Below are positions 45,894 to 56,300 of a DNA stretch of 64,000 bases, one piece after another. The first letter of the stretch is position 1. Each line of letters starts with the position of its first letter. The stretch is from CAJCIT01 sp963771305 (GTDB taxonomy: Bacteria; Acidobacteriota; Terriglobia; Bryobacterales; Bryobacteraceae): NCBI GenBank assembly GCA_963771305.1, contig CAVYTS010000016.1:1-64000 (forward strand). Reading direction: 5' to 3'. Below the pieces are notes generated by a model. That model searched no databases. It saw nothing but the letters and a program-made list of their open reading frames with translations, and had not been told where the DNA came from. The translations under genes were made by a program, and so were the position numbers.

Positions 45894-47134
45894 AGCCCAT
45901 CAGCATCTTGCGGGTCGAAACGGAAGACCGCCGGTTCCCGCTCGAAGGGGGCGCGGGAACGGACGCCGTACACCAAATTACGGAGTACGCTTTCGCGGTC
46001 ACCCGTTTGGTAACGGATGGAGGTCCGATCGGAACAGGGATCGTTCTCACACTGGGAAAGGGGAACGAAGTCGTTTGCGCCGTCATCGCCAGCCTGGGCG
46101 ACCTGCTCCCCAGGGTTCCGGTCGACGAATTGATGTGTGACTTCGGCAACGTCAGCCGTGCGCTGGCGGACAACCCCAGCCTGCGCTGGCTGGGGCCTCA
46201 CAAGGGCGTGGTCCATATGGCATTGGCTTCGCTGACGAATGCGTGCTTCGATCTATGGGCTAAAACGCGCGGTCTGCCGCTGTGGAAGCTGCTGCTGGAT
46301 TTGAGCCCGCGCGAAGTGGTGAATCTCTTGGATCTTACTTATCTCGAAGAGGACCTCACCGCTGCCTCAGCGCTGGAGATATTGCAAAGCGAGCAAAAGA
46401 CCCGGCCGGCTCGCGAAGCCGCACTTTCGCGCGGATATCCAGGCTACGACACGTCCGTGGGTTGGTTTCAATATGACGATGCGCAACTTCGCGAGAATGC
46501 CAAACACGCGCTGGGTAGCGGTTTTCGCGCTCTGAAGCTCAAGGTGGGCTCGAAGGATCGAGGCCGCGATGTGCGGCGCGCCACGTCGCTACGCGAACTG
46601 GGGGGGCCCGACTGCCGGTTGATGATTGACGCCAACCAGCAGTGGTCGGTTCAAGAGGCAACGTCCGTCTGCGAGCAGATGCGCGATCTGGACCTGTTTT
46701 GGATTGAAGAGCCAACGCATCCGGACGACGTTCAGGGACATGTTCGACTAGCTCAGCGGCTTGCGCCGATGCGACTCGCTTTGGGTGAGCATGTACCAAA
46801 CCGGGTCCTGTTCCGCAACTTCATGTCCTATGGAGCGATGCACTTCGTGCAGGCAGATTGCACGCGGCTGGCCGGAGTCTCTGAGTTTCTTACCGTCAGC
46901 TTGCTGGCGCGCAAGTACGGGCTGCCGGTCGTGCCCCACGTCGGCGACATGGGACAGATACATCAGCACCTTGTTCTGTTCAACCATGTCGCGCTCGGTC
47001 ACGAGGCTCTGTTCTTGGAATACATTCCTCACCTGCGCGACTACTTCGTGCATCCCGCGCGCGTCGAAGACGGCGTGTACCGCACGCCGCAAGAGCCGGG
47101 CCTGTCTTGTGATCTGATTCCAGTGAGTAACTGA
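45890..47134 (+). CDS. Enolase-superfamily acid-sugar dehydratase (L-fuconate dehydratase-like)
   Basis: The 414-residue protein is taken from the ATG at 45890. It has the superfamily KxK base pair (LKLKVGSKD). Three metal-binding acids lie in LMIDANQQW, FWIEEPTHPDD and LGEHVPNR, and a catalytic His in VVPHVGDMG. The insertion AALSRGYPGYDTSVGWFQYDD is the pattern I associate with L-fuconate dehydratases. It would turn L-fuconate into 2-keto-3-deoxy-L-fuconate. The PHVGDMGQIHQH segment differs from the version in characterised fuconate dehydratases, so another 6-deoxy acid is possible. Starts and stops overlap both neighbours by one to four bases. Confidence 0.85.
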   Translation: MKPISILRVETEDRRFPLEGGAGTDAVHQITEYAFAVTRLVTDGGPIGTGIVLTLGKGNEVVCAVIASLGDLLPRVPVDELMCDFGNVSRALADNPSLRWLGPHKGVVHMALASLTNACFDLWAKTRGLPLWKLLLDLSPREVVNLLDLTYLEEDLTAASALEILQSEQKTRPAREAALSRGYPGYDTSVGWFQYDDAQLRENAKHALGSGFRALKLKVGSKDRGRDVRRATSLRELGGPDCRLMIDANQQWSVQEATSVCEQMRDLDLFWIEEPTHPDDVQGHVRLAQRLAPMRLALGEHVPNRVLFRNFMSYGAMHFVQADCTRLAGVSEFLTVSLLARKYGLPVVPHVGDMGQIHQHLVLFNHVALGHEALFLEYIPHLRDYFVHPARVEDGVYRTPQEPGLSCDLIPVSN

Positions 47135-48144
47135 TGAGCGTGCGCCTCTGGATCGGTTTTGGCCTTACGCTGCTCGCTGGCCTGTGTTCCGGTACGTGCA
47201 TGTTGCCGATGAAATTCGCCCGGCGCCAGCCCTGGGAGAGCGTCTGGCTGATTTTCAGCATCGTGTCGCTGCTGATTCTTCCCTGGAGCCTTGCCCTGAT
47301 TGAAGTCCCGCACCTGTTCGGTGTCTACTCAGCTTTGCCGGGCTCGAATTTCGTCGCGCCAGTGTTGTTTGGGGCTGGTTGGGGCATCGCACAGGTGCTG
47401 TTCGGCCTATCCATCGCTCGGCTCGGAATGGCCTTGGGCTACGCCATCATCGTGGGCCTGGGCGCATTACTCGGAACTCTCATCCCACTCCTTGTGAGAC
47501 ACCGTGAGATTGCCGCCAGCAGCAGAGGCCTCGACATCTTTGGGGGCATCGCCATCATGATCCTGGGTATTGGCGTTGCGGCCTGGTCGGGCCAAAAACG
47601 CGAGCCGCAAGGGAGCAACGAGGAGAGGGCCCCGAGAAGCAGCTATGGCGCGGCGGTGGCGCTCGCCATTCTGTGTGGAATCATGGCGCCGATGTTGAAC
47701 TACGCCTTTGCCTTTGGCGATAGCATTGCCATTGAAGCGGTCCGCCAAGGTCATTCGAACGAAACAGCCGGATATGCCGTCTGGCCCATCGCGTTGCTGG
47801 GTGGACTTCTGCCAAACGTAGGCTATGCCGTTTTCCTGCTGCGGCGGAACCGCAGTTGGACGGGACTGAATGCGATGTGGCAGCCTGATGTGTGGTGCGG
47901 CGTGCTCATGGCCGTTCTTTGGATGGCCGCCTTCGCCATTTATGGAGTGAGTTCGGTATATCTCGGTCCGCTGGGCACGTCTGCCGGCTGGGCATTGTTC
48001 CAGATTTTCATGATCATGACCGCGAATTGCGCCGGCGTCTTCACCGCGGAATGGAGAAATGCTCCTGGCTCCGCGAAATGGGGGATCGCGACAAGCCTGG
48101 TATTACTGGCGTCGGCAACCGCGCTCTTAGCCCCCCGAGAATAG
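47134..48144 (+). CDS. RhaT-type sugar/proton symporter
   Basis: The 336-residue protein has about ten membrane helices and the RhaT pattern: FGLTLLAGLCSGTCMLPMKFARRQPWESVWLIFS at the N-terminus, then GAGWGIAQVLFGLSIARLGMALGYAIIVGLGALLGTLIPL. Later motifs are NYAFAFGDSIA and GVSSVYLGPLGTSAGWALFQIFMIM. RhaT imports L-rhamnose with H+. Next to a fucosidase and a fuconate-dehydratase-like gene it may carry L-fucose or another 6-deoxyhexose. Its ATG overlaps the previous stop by one base. The start of the fucosidase is 34 bp downstream of its stop. Confidence 0.9.
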   Translation: MSVRLWIGFGLTLLAGLCSGTCMLPMKFARRQPWESVWLIFSIVSLLILPWSLALIEVPHLFGVYSALPGSNFVAPVLFGAGWGIAQVLFGLSIARLGMALGYAIIVGLGALLGTLIPLLVRHREIAASSRGLDIFGGIAIMILGIGVAAWSGQKREPQGSNEERAPRSSYGAAVALAILCGIMAPMLNYAFAFGDSIAIEAVRQGHSNETAGYAVWPIALLGGLLPNVGYAVFLLRRNRSWTGLNAMWQPDVWCGVLMAVLWMAAFAIYGVSSVYLGPLGTSAGWALFQIFMIMTANCAGVFTAEWRNAPGSAKWGIATSLVLLASATALLAPRE

Positions 48145-48178
48145 AATGTGGTCTCTCTCGTAAGGAGTGTTGACAAAC

Positions 48179-49567
48179 ATGACCCGTCGAAAACTACTAG
48201 CCTTCACCTCCGCTGCTCCGTTACTGGCGTCAAGCGCTCGCGGAAGCGCGCTTCCCGAGGACAAGGCCGGGAAGCCGTCTGCCCTTGCGGTGTCATCCCA
48301 GCCCACGCCGGACCAGCGGACCGCGTGGTATCGCAACGCCAAGTTCGGCATGTTCATCCATTGGGGCCCTTACTCTCTGGCGAGTGTCGAAGCGTCCTGG
48401 CCCATCATGCGCCCGTCCGCTCAATTCAAGATCACGGAAGAGGAGTATCGTGCACTTCCACAACGATTCAACCCCACCCAGTTTGATGCAGATGCGTTGG
48501 TTCAGCTGGCTAAGTCAGCCGGCCAGCGCTACATGGTTTTCACGGCGAAACATCATGATGGCTTCTGCATGTTTGATTCGGACTTTACCGCGTATAAGAT
48601 CACGAACACGCCGTACAAGAAGGATGTCGTGGAACAGCTTGCGGCGGCGTGCCGGCGGCTGAAGATGACGCTCGGCTTGTACTACTCACCGCCCGACATG
48701 AATCATCCAGGATTCCGGGACACCTCCAAACCGACCAGTGAGAACTGGAACGGCGAGCCAACACGTGAATTGTGGCCGACGTATCTCGATTACATGGAAC
48801 TGCAGTTACGCGAGTTACTCACCCGGTACGGCGATGTGGCGGTGATCTGGTTCGACGGCCTTTACAACCAGCGGAAGTTCGACGGGCTGCGGATGGAGCG
48901 GGCCATTTACGCCGTGCAGCCTCAAACCCTCATCAATAACCGGATCGGGATTCCGGGAGACTTCGAGACTCCCGAGAAGTTCCTGCCGGCCAGTATTCCC
49001 GTCAGGGGAAGAACTCTGGACTTCGATCATCGCGAAACGGGCACCAAACCGGACTACCTGCCCACAGCCGAAGAGTTCCGCCTGTGGGAGACTTGCATGA
49101 CCATCAATGATACCTGGGCGTATAACCAGAACGATCGCAACTTCAAGTCTTCGCAGTATCTCATCCGCGCGCTGGTGGAAGTCGCAAGCCGCGGCGGCAA
49201 CTTTCTCTTGAACGTGGGTCCCGGCCCCGACGGAACCATTCAGCCCGAGTTTCAAGAGCGGCTCAGAGCCATCGGCAAATGGATGGCCCTGAATGGCGGC
49301 TCGATCTATGGCACGACCTACGGGCCCATTCAAGGTAATCCCGCCGCGCTCACGACGGCGAAAGGTTCAGACATCTTCGTGCATGTGTTTGACTGGCCTG
49401 GCGCCGAGTTGCAGCTTAGCGGGGCGGCGCTGCCCAAGCTGCGCTCGGTGACCTTGCTGGCCACGGGCGAACCGCTGAAATTCCAGCAAAAGAATGGTCT
49501 GACGATCAAGCTGCCCGGCCAGGCGCCGGATCCTGACGTTACAGTGATCCGACTGCGTGCGATTTAG
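48179..49567 (+). CDS. GH29 alpha-L-fucosidase, exported
   Basis: The 462-residue protein has its ATG at 48179, twelve bases after AAGGAG. The N-terminus TRRKLLAFTSAAPLLASSARG is a plausible Tat signal. Catalytic-domain motifs include WYRNAKFGMFIHWGPYSLASVE, FTAKHHDGFCMFDS and VAVIWFDGLYNQ, whose Asp is the family nucleophile. A C-terminal beta-sandwich follows (KGSDIFVHVFDWPGAELQL). It should release L-fucose from glycans in the periplasm or outside. It ends the fucose cluster; a terminator-like hairpin at 49644 follows. Confidence 0.92.
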   Translation: MTRRKLLAFTSAAPLLASSARGSALPEDKAGKPSALAVSSQPTPDQRTAWYRNAKFGMFIHWGPYSLASVEASWPIMRPSAQFKITEEEYRALPQRFNPTQFDADALVQLAKSAGQRYMVFTAKHHDGFCMFDSDFTAYKITNTPYKKDVVEQLAAACRRLKMTLGLYYSPPDMNHPGFRDTSKPTSENWNGEPTRELWPTYLDYMELQLRELLTRYGDVAVIWFDGLYNQRKFDGLRMERAIYAVQPQTLINNRIGIPGDFETPEKFLPASIPVRGRTLDFDHRETGTKPDYLPTAEEFRLWETCMTINDTWAYNQNDRNFKSSQYLIRALVEVASRGGNFLLNVGPGPDGTIQPEFQERLRAIGKWMALNGGSIYGTTYGPIQGNPAALTTAKGSDIFVHVFDWPGAELQLSGAALPKLRSVTLLATGEPLKFQQKNGLTIKLPGQAPDPDVTVIRLRAI

Positions 49568-49643
49568 AAGAACAAAACTCCAAACACCGAGACATGCCAA
49601 AGCAACTTTTCACAAAGGGGTCCGGACCTTGCGGTCTCATTGG

Positions 49644-49667
49644 CCGGGAACATCCCGGATAGTTTTT
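49644..49667 (+). terminator. Rho-independent terminator after the fucosidase
   Basis: A perfect 6-bp stem with a 3-nt loop (CCGGGA-ACA-TCCCGG) is followed by ATAGTTTTT. It lies 77 bp after the GH29 stop and closes the fucose cluster. A second GC-rich hairpin (GGGGGC-GGGA-GCCCCC, 49776-49791) lies just before the next gene without a U-tract. Confidence 0.7.
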
Positions 49668-49817
49668 CTCTCCGGGCCTCAAGATCTCGCGGTGCCTTTC
49701 CAGATGGCGGTTGATTAAAGGTCGCCAGGGGCGTTAGTCAGTGTTTTCTCTCCACGCGCTGTCCGATGCGACAGCGGGGGCGGGAGCCCCCACTGGCAGT
49801 TCTATCCTAGAGGTTTG

Positions 49818-51602
49818 ATGACAAGACGTACTTTTACATTTGGCTGTCTTGGCCTCCCAAGCCTCGGCGTTTTGCCGCTTTCAGGCCAAGGAGTTGCCAC
49901 CCGTAGCGTCAAGGCGCAGCCCCGTGGGAAGCCTTCAGGGATTCCTTTTAAAGCCCGATTCGTGGACGTGGCTGCTGAAGCGGGATTGAAGCATCCGGTC
50001 ACCTACGGCGGCGCGGATAGAAAGGACTACATCCTTGAGACTGTTGGTTGTGGTTGCGCGTTCATCGACTATGACAACGACGGCTGGATGGATCTGTTTG
50101 TGCTGAATGGGACGCAAATTGAACAGCCGCCTCCGGGGATTACCAATCGCCTATACAAGAACAATCGGGACGGCACATTCAGCGACGTGACCGAAAAGGC
50201 CGGGCTCCACTGGACCGGATGGGCGTCGGCCGTCTGTACCGGCGATTACAACAACGACGGCTTTGAAGACCTGCTGATCACCTACTGGGGCGGCTTTATC
50301 CTTTACCGGAATAATGGTGATGGGACGTTCACTGATGTCACGGCAGCTTCGGGCTTCGCTCCAGATAAGAATCGCTGGTACTCCGGCTGCTCATTTCTCG
50401 ATTACAACCGGGACGGTCACCTGGACCTGTTCCTGTCGAGTTACCTTGGCTTTGATTTCAAGAGCGTGCCCAAACCTGGCGAGAGCGCAAACTGCAACTG
50501 GAAGGGCATTCCCACCAATTGCGGGCCGCGCGGATTACCGCCCGGGAGTTTTTCGCTTTTCCGGAACGACGGCAAGGGCAAGTTCGAGGAGGTTTCCGAA
50601 GCCGCTGGCATCAAGCGGACGATGACTGGGTATGGAATGACGGTGGTCAGCGCCGACTTCGACAACGACGGCTGGCCCGATATTTACGTGGCTTGCGATT
50701 CGACATCCAGCCTGCTGTTCATAAACAATCATGACGGCACCTTTCGCGAAGAGGGGCTGATGCGCGGAGTTGCGCTCAATGAAGATGGCTCAGAACAAGC
50801 CGGCATGGGCGTCGGCGTGGGTGACTACAATCTAAATGGCAACCTCGACATTCTCAAAACGCACTTTGCCGACGACACGAATATCCTTTATCGAAATGAC
50901 GGCAAGGGAAACTTTGAGGACGTTACCGCGGCCTCAGGGCTTGGGGTGGAAACGAGGTTCGTTGGATGGGGCGCCGGGATCGTCGACCTGGACAACGACG
51001 GCCAGCCGGATCTGTTCCTGGTTACGGGCAGCGTCTATCCGGAATTGGAGGCAAAGCTGCCGAATTATCCGGCGAAGACGCCCCGCGTGGTATTTCGCAA
51101 TTTGGGCGGCGGCCGTTTCGAAGAGCTGATTGAGGACGCCGGGCCGGGTGTGGCCGCGCCACACATGAGCCGTGGGTGCGCATTCGGCGATTTCGACAAT
51201 GACGGCGACGTGGATATTCTCATCGTGAACCTGAATGAAGCGCCATCTCTGCTGCGCAATGACCTGTCGGGGAACCGGAACTGGCTGAAAGTAAAGCTCA
51301 TTGGCACGCGCTCAAACCGCAGCGCCATCGGAACCCAAGTCCTGTGCAAGTATGGCAACCGGCGGCAGATGCAAGCCGTGTTAAGCCAATCGAGCTTTTA
51401 TTCGGCAAACGATCCTCGCCTGCATTTCGGGCTGGGTGATGATGCGAAGGCCGTGGATCTGGAGGTGCGCTGGCCTTCGGGGCTCAAACAAGCATTTGGT
51501 TCCGTGACCACCAACCGGATCGTCACTCTGACGGAAGGCAATAACTCACCTCTCGAGTGGACGGGCACTGTGCACGCTCTCCCGATCCCGCCCTCCCGCT
51601 GA
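49818..51602 (+). CDS. CRTAC1-type FG-GAP protein with ASPIC/UnbV domain, Tat signal
   Basis: The 594-residue protein begins with TRRTFTFGCLGLPSLGVLP, a twin-arginine-like signal. Repeated Ca-binding FG-GAP segments follow (CAFIDYDNDGWMDLFVLNG, CTGDYNNDGFEDLLI, SADFDNDGWPDIYVA, FGDFDNDGDVDILIV). An ASPIC/UnbV domain (NWLKVKLIGTRSNRSAIGTQV, then VDLEVRWPSGLKQAFG) closes it. Such proteins fold as beta-propellers outside the cell and are of unclear function. It sits between the fucose cluster and a LacI-type regulator. The terminator before it suggests its own transcription unit. ATG 49818 is preferred over TTG 49815. Confidence 0.9.
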   Translation: MTRRTFTFGCLGLPSLGVLPLSGQGVATRSVKAQPRGKPSGIPFKARFVDVAAEAGLKHPVTYGGADRKDYILETVGCGCAFIDYDNDGWMDLFVLNGTQIEQPPPGITNRLYKNNRDGTFSDVTEKAGLHWTGWASAVCTGDYNNDGFEDLLITYWGGFILYRNNGDGTFTDVTAASGFAPDKNRWYSGCSFLDYNRDGHLDLFLSSYLGFDFKSVPKPGESANCNWKGIPTNCGPRGLPPGSFSLFRNDGKGKFEEVSEAAGIKRTMTGYGMTVVSADFDNDGWPDIYVACDSTSSLLFINNHDGTFREEGLMRGVALNEDGSEQAGMGVGVGDYNLNGNLDILKTHFADDTNILYRNDGKGNFEDVTAASGLGVETRFVGWGAGIVDLDNDGQPDLFLVTGSVYPELEAKLPNYPAKTPRVVFRNLGGGRFEELIEDAGPGVAAPHMSRGCAFGDFDNDGDVDILIVNLNEAPSLLRNDLSGNRNWLKVKLIGTRSNRSAIGTQVLCKYGNRRQMQAVLSQSSFYSANDPRLHFGLGDDAKAVDLEVRWPSGLKQAFGSVTTNRIVTLTEGNNSPLEWTGTVHALPIPPSR

Positions 51603-51821
51603 TCTCGACAGGTGTAAAGATCCAAAGCTTCCATTGCAAACGGCAACTCTCACTGCTATAGTTAGCGATAACTTCATCAGTTGAGCGGTCTCGCAGCGGA
51701 GAGGGCGGAATTATCTAACAGTGCGAGGATAGCCGAGAGGTTAGCCGCACAAGCTCTTGCCGACAAAATGGCGTCTCGCGTCGGGATAGTAACAGCGGGT
51801 AACTCTGGCAGTTGCTCACAT

Positions 51822-52847
51822 ATGGCCGTACGACTGAAAGATATCGCTCGAGACCTCGGTGTTTCCGTAGTCACCGTTTCAAAGGTGCTTCGAAACCATA
51901 GCGATATCAGCGTGGACACACGCCGCCGCGTGCTCAAGCGGATGAAAGAGCTCAACTATCGGCCCAACCTGGCCGCCCGAGCCCTGATCACGGGCAAAAC
52001 TCACACGGTCGGCCTCATCGTGCCGGATCTTCTTCATCCTTTTTTCGCCCAAGTCGCGAAAGCGATCTCGGGTGCGCTTCGAGAGCGGGATTACGTCCTG
52101 ATCATTTCCTCGTCCGAAGACGACCCAGCGCTCGAATCAAGTGAGATCGATCAATTGCTCGCTCGCGGGGTTGACGCTCTCATCGTCGCCTCAACTCAAT
52201 GGTCGGTAAAGAGTTTCCGGCTCATCGAAGAACGCGACACACCCTATGTGCTGGTGGACCGATGCTTCACCGGTCTGGCGGCGAATTTCGTGGGTGTCGA
52301 TGATGTGGCAGGAGGCCTATTGGCAACCGAGCACCTTCTGGAGCAGGGTTGCCGGCGAATTGCCCACATCCGGGGGCCGGACGTGAGTACGGCCGTGGGC
52401 CGGCTGGAAGGATATCGCTTAGCGCTGATGCGCGCGGGTCTGGTGCCGCTCACTGAGCACATCGTCTCGGTCGGCGTCTCTGGCGACGACCGGGGGGATG
52501 CCCGTGGTTATGAGGCCGCCACGAAGTTGCTCGGGTCTGATCCGATGCCTGACGGCATTTTCTGCTATAACGACCCCGTCGCCCTTGGCGTGATGCGTGC
52601 CATTCTCGAGCGCGGCTCGAGGATTCCTGAAGACATCGCAATTGTTGGCTTCGGCAACCATCCGTATGCGGACGTGCTTCGTGTTCCTTTGTCGACAATC
52701 GAGCAGAGCAGCGCGGCCATTGGCGAGCATGCGGGAAGGCTCGCTCTCACCCTCATTCAAGCGGATGAGCCGCCACGGCCGGAATCAATCGTGGTGAAGC
52801 CGGTGTTAGTCGTGCGCGCCTCGAGCCTCAGGAAACCAAGTCACTAA
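51822..52847 (+). CDS. LacI-family transcriptional regulator
   Basis: The 341-residue protein is taken from the ATG at 51822. The HTH is VRLKDIARDLGVSVVTVSKVLRNHSDISVDTRRRVLKRMKELNYRPN, with hinge helix AARALITGKTHTVG. A periplasmic-binding-like sensor domain follows (VGLIVPDLLHPFFAQVAKAISGAL and so on). A longer frame from 51681 adds 47 residues without HTH character. It probably represses carbohydrate genes here. Candidate targets are the fucose cluster upstream and the Oar-like receptor downstream, whose promoter is followed by repeated TCGTTA. Confidence 0.93.
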   Translation: MAVRLKDIARDLGVSVVTVSKVLRNHSDISVDTRRRVLKRMKELNYRPNLAARALITGKTHTVGLIVPDLLHPFFAQVAKAISGALRERDYVLIISSSEDDPALESSEIDQLLARGVDALIVASTQWSVKSFRLIEERDTPYVLVDRCFTGLAANFVGVDDVAGGLLATEHLLEQGCRRIAHIRGPDVSTAVGRLEGYRLALMRAGLVPLTEHIVSVGVSGDDRGDARGYEAATKLLGSDPMPDGIFCYNDPVALGVMRAILERGSRIPEDIAIVGFGNHPYADVLRVPLSTIEQSSAAIGEHAGRLALTLIQADEPPRPESIVVKPVLVVRASSLRKPSH

Positions 52848-52900
52848 CGGCGCCAAGTCGGTCTTCATACCTGAATAAATCCGGTTTAACTACAAATACT

Positions 52901-52913
52901 CTTGTCAGACAAG
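52901..52913. promoter_or_regulatory. Perfect 13-bp palindrome, possible operator
   Basis: CTTGTC-A-GACAAG lies between the LacI-type gene and the promoter of the Oar-like receptor gene, about 60 bp upstream of the -35 box. A symmetric site near a repressor gene suggests an operator, but no U-tract follows it and LacI operators usually have a central CG. Confidence 0.35.
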
Positions 52914-52973
52914 AACTAGAGAACAACCAAGCAATTTCTGTTCTCACTTTTCCAATAGGCCGCTCTTTCCCCC

Positions 52974-53040
52974 TTGACACACTCGGAGACGACTAGTACA
53001 CTCCCACTAGACTTTGTCGTTATCGTTACAGTCATCGTTA
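52974..53040 (+). promoter_or_regulatory. Sigma-70-like promoter plus TCGTTA repeats before the Oar-like gene
   Basis: TTGACA (52974-52979), a 17-bp spacer and TACACT (52997-53002) form a near-consensus promoter. Just downstream TCGTTA occurs three times, at 53017, 53023 and 53035, all on the same face at multiples of 6 bp. It could be a repressor or activator site. A long leader of about 300 bp follows to the ATG at 53349. Confidence 0.65.
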
Positions 53041-53348
53041 ATTGCTGACGAGTTGGCATATTCAGGGTCTCGCTGTCGATCTTTTTTCAGACATAAAGAG
53101 TATCCAGTCGCCTTCGGCTGAGGCCTAGGTTCAAAAGCAGTGAACGCAATTCATGTCAGGAGCCGGTGCAGTAGTTGGCTCACAAGGTGCGGTCGGCATT
53201 AGTTCTGAGTAGTCGGCAGGCGTAGGTAGAACAGAGGTTTGCGGGTAATAGCCCGCCCCCGTAGAGGTTTTCCCTAAGAAGTCATAGCATTTTCAGTCGT
53301 TTCCGAGTGCTGCCAAAGTTTGGCAGCAGAGAGGACCAAGTTAAGCCC

Positions 53349-56300
53349 ATGGAACGTCGCTCCCATCGAAATCTTCCGAACATCGCGTTGTATCTAGGCA
53401 GCCTCATTTGCTTGTTGCTGTTCCTGATGCCTGCGACCCTTTCCGCGCAGCAGGCTGCGGCGGCAATCAACGGTACCGTCACCGACGCTACGGGAGCAAT
53501 CGTGCCCGGCGCGACCATCACTCTGTCTAACAACGCAACCGGCGTATCTCGCACGGCTGAATCGAACAGTGCCGGCATTTATAACTTCGTCGACGTGCCG
53601 CCGGCCGCGTACTCCATGAAGGTGAGTAAGGAAGGATTCAGTACGCTCACGCAGGGCGAAATCGTCATGCAGGTGAACCAGACGGCCACCTATGATTTCA
53701 AACTCCGGGTGGGCGCGACGCAGCAGACTATCGAAGTCGAAGCGACGGCCGCCGCAATTGAGGCGTCGACGTCCGAACTGGGAACTGTCATCAATGAAGC
53801 GGCCGTACAGGATCTTCCGCTGAATGGCCGCAACTTCACGCAGTTGCTGACGCTAACGCCGGGCGCCAGCCCCATCAGCGTGGCACAGAATTCGGGCGGC
53901 GGCGGCGGCTTCGCCGGTAACGCCATCGGCTCTTTCTCCTATCCGGCTCTCAACGGTCAGCGCAACCGCAGCAACATGTTTCTGATGGACGGCATCGTTG
54001 ACCTTGGATCTTTCATCGGCAATTACAATGTTCAGCCCATCGTAGACAACGTGCAGGAGTTTAAGGTTCAATCACACAACGATCTTGCGGAATGGGGGCA
54101 GGCACCGGGCGGAATTGTGAATGTCGTTTCGAAGTCCGGAACCAACTCCTACCACATCGTTCTCTGGGAATTCTTAAGGAATAGTGACCTCGACGCGAAC
54201 AGCTTCTTTGCCAACTCATTCGGCGCCCCTCGCAATGCCTTACGCCAGAATCAATTCGGTGTTGCCGGCGGTGGTCCGGTCATCATTCCAAAACTCTATA
54301 ACGGCCGGAACAAAACCTTCTTTTATGGAGGCTATGAGGGTTATCGTCAGAGCGTAGCGTCGCAAAGTACGGGTCTCGCTCCTACCGCTGCTCAGATCAA
54401 TGGTAATTTCCAGGGATTCAAGACGATCTACAACCCCCAAACCGGCGCTCCCTTCCCGAACAACATCATCCCGGCGGCTTCCATCAACCCGATCGCGGCT
54501 GCCTATGCCGCGGTAAACTTTCCGACCGGGCCCTACGTAGCAAGTGGCAATAACTATATCGACACCTCTCCCAGCCACCTGCAACAGGACACCTACAACA
54601 TTCGTGTGGACCAGAACTTTGGCGAACATGACAGCATTTTTATGAGGGTCTCTCAGTACTGGGAGCCACAGACCTCCTCCCTTGGATATGCCGGGACTAC
54701 GAGTTTCGCTAACAACTACGGTTCGAATGGAGCTATCCATGCGATTCACACCTTCGGTCCAACAGCTGTGTTGGAGGGGTACTTCGGACGCAACCTGGGT
54801 GAGGCCGATACAGGCAGCAACCCGTTGGGGGTGTCTTCGGGCCTGGCGAATCAATTGATTTCCCTCGGCATGAATCCAAACTTTCTCGGCGCCTTTTCGG
54901 GCACATCGGAAAACTTCGTTCCCGGTATGGGGGCATCTGGGTACCTGGGAGGCTCGGGACAGGGCCTTCAGGATACGATTACCGCGGACGATTGGGTTTT
55001 TGGCGGTAGCTTCACCAAAATCGTAGGCAGGCACACGCTGAAGATGGGCGCGAGTTCCGCTACGAACAATACGAGGTCCCCGATCTACAACACAAGCGAA
55101 GGCTTCGCCGCGGTACCAACGCAAAGTCCCACCAATCCCCAAACCAACCAAGGCGATGCTTTCGCTTCGTTTTTGATCGGACTTCCAGATAATGGCGGCC
55201 GAAGAAACGTGCTCGAAACAGAGCACGGCGGCTGGGTCAATGGGTTTTACTTCCAGGATCAGTTTAAGGTCAATTCCAGGCTCACCGTGAACCTGGGTAT
55301 TCGTTGGGACGTGACACTGTGGCCGATTTACGGCCAGCCGCCTGCCCCTGATGCTTACGTCGGCGACGTGAATCTAAACAACGGCACCTATATTCTGGCT
55401 CGCGAGCCCGGCGCTTGCACTGCCACGCAAGGCTATCCCTGTATCCCCGGCGGGACTCTGCCGGCCCATGTAACGGTTACCACTCACAGCAATGGCTCGA
55501 TTTATTCAAACGATCACCGCGATTGGCAGCCCCGTGTTGGGTTGGCTTATCGCCTGACGGACACGACCGCAATTCGCGGCGGCTTTGGAATCTTCTATGA
55601 CAACTGGAACTCGATTATTCAGTTGGCGCAAAATTATGAAGGCACTTGGCCCTACATCGGCCAGCTTCTGGCCCAAAATCTGAACCATCCGGGTGGAACG
55701 GCCGCCTCCATCGCCAATCCCTTCAATCTAGGGAGCGGCAGCGTCGTTTATCCGGCCGCCACGCCCTTCCTCAGCTCCGGCTTTGTCGATTGGTATGTTG
55801 ATCCGGGCACTTACAGAATGCCTTATTCAAACCAATGGGACGTCAGCCTGGAGCAGGGGCTGGGCAAAAATATCATTCTCGATCTGGCTTATGTAGGCTC
55901 CCACGACGGCCAATTAAACCAGGGCAGCCAGGGCAATACTTCGGTCTCTCCAGGGACCACTTCCACTGAGGCGCAACGCCGGCCGTATCCCTACATTCCT
56001 GCCACGTTCTATGATAAGAGCGTCGGTCAGTCGAAATACAACGCGTTCCAATTCCGGCTGCAGCAGCGCGAAACCCGCGGACTCTCGTACATCATTTCCT
56101 ACACCTATTCGAAGTCGATGGACACGGGCTGTTCAGGTTCCTTTGGCGCGGAGGGTTGCGAGATCCAACAGGTTTACCACTACGAGAGCGACCGCAGCGT
56201 CTCAGGATTTAACTTGCCGAATATCTTTTCGGGAAGCTTCGTTTACAGCATCCCGGTTGGCCAAGGCAAATCGTTCAGCACCGGCAATAAATTTGTCGAT

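Noticed and set aside
54240..55226. 328-residue minus-strand frame inside the Oar-like gene
   Set aside because: It lies wholly antisense to a clear TonB-dependent receptor and has no family features.
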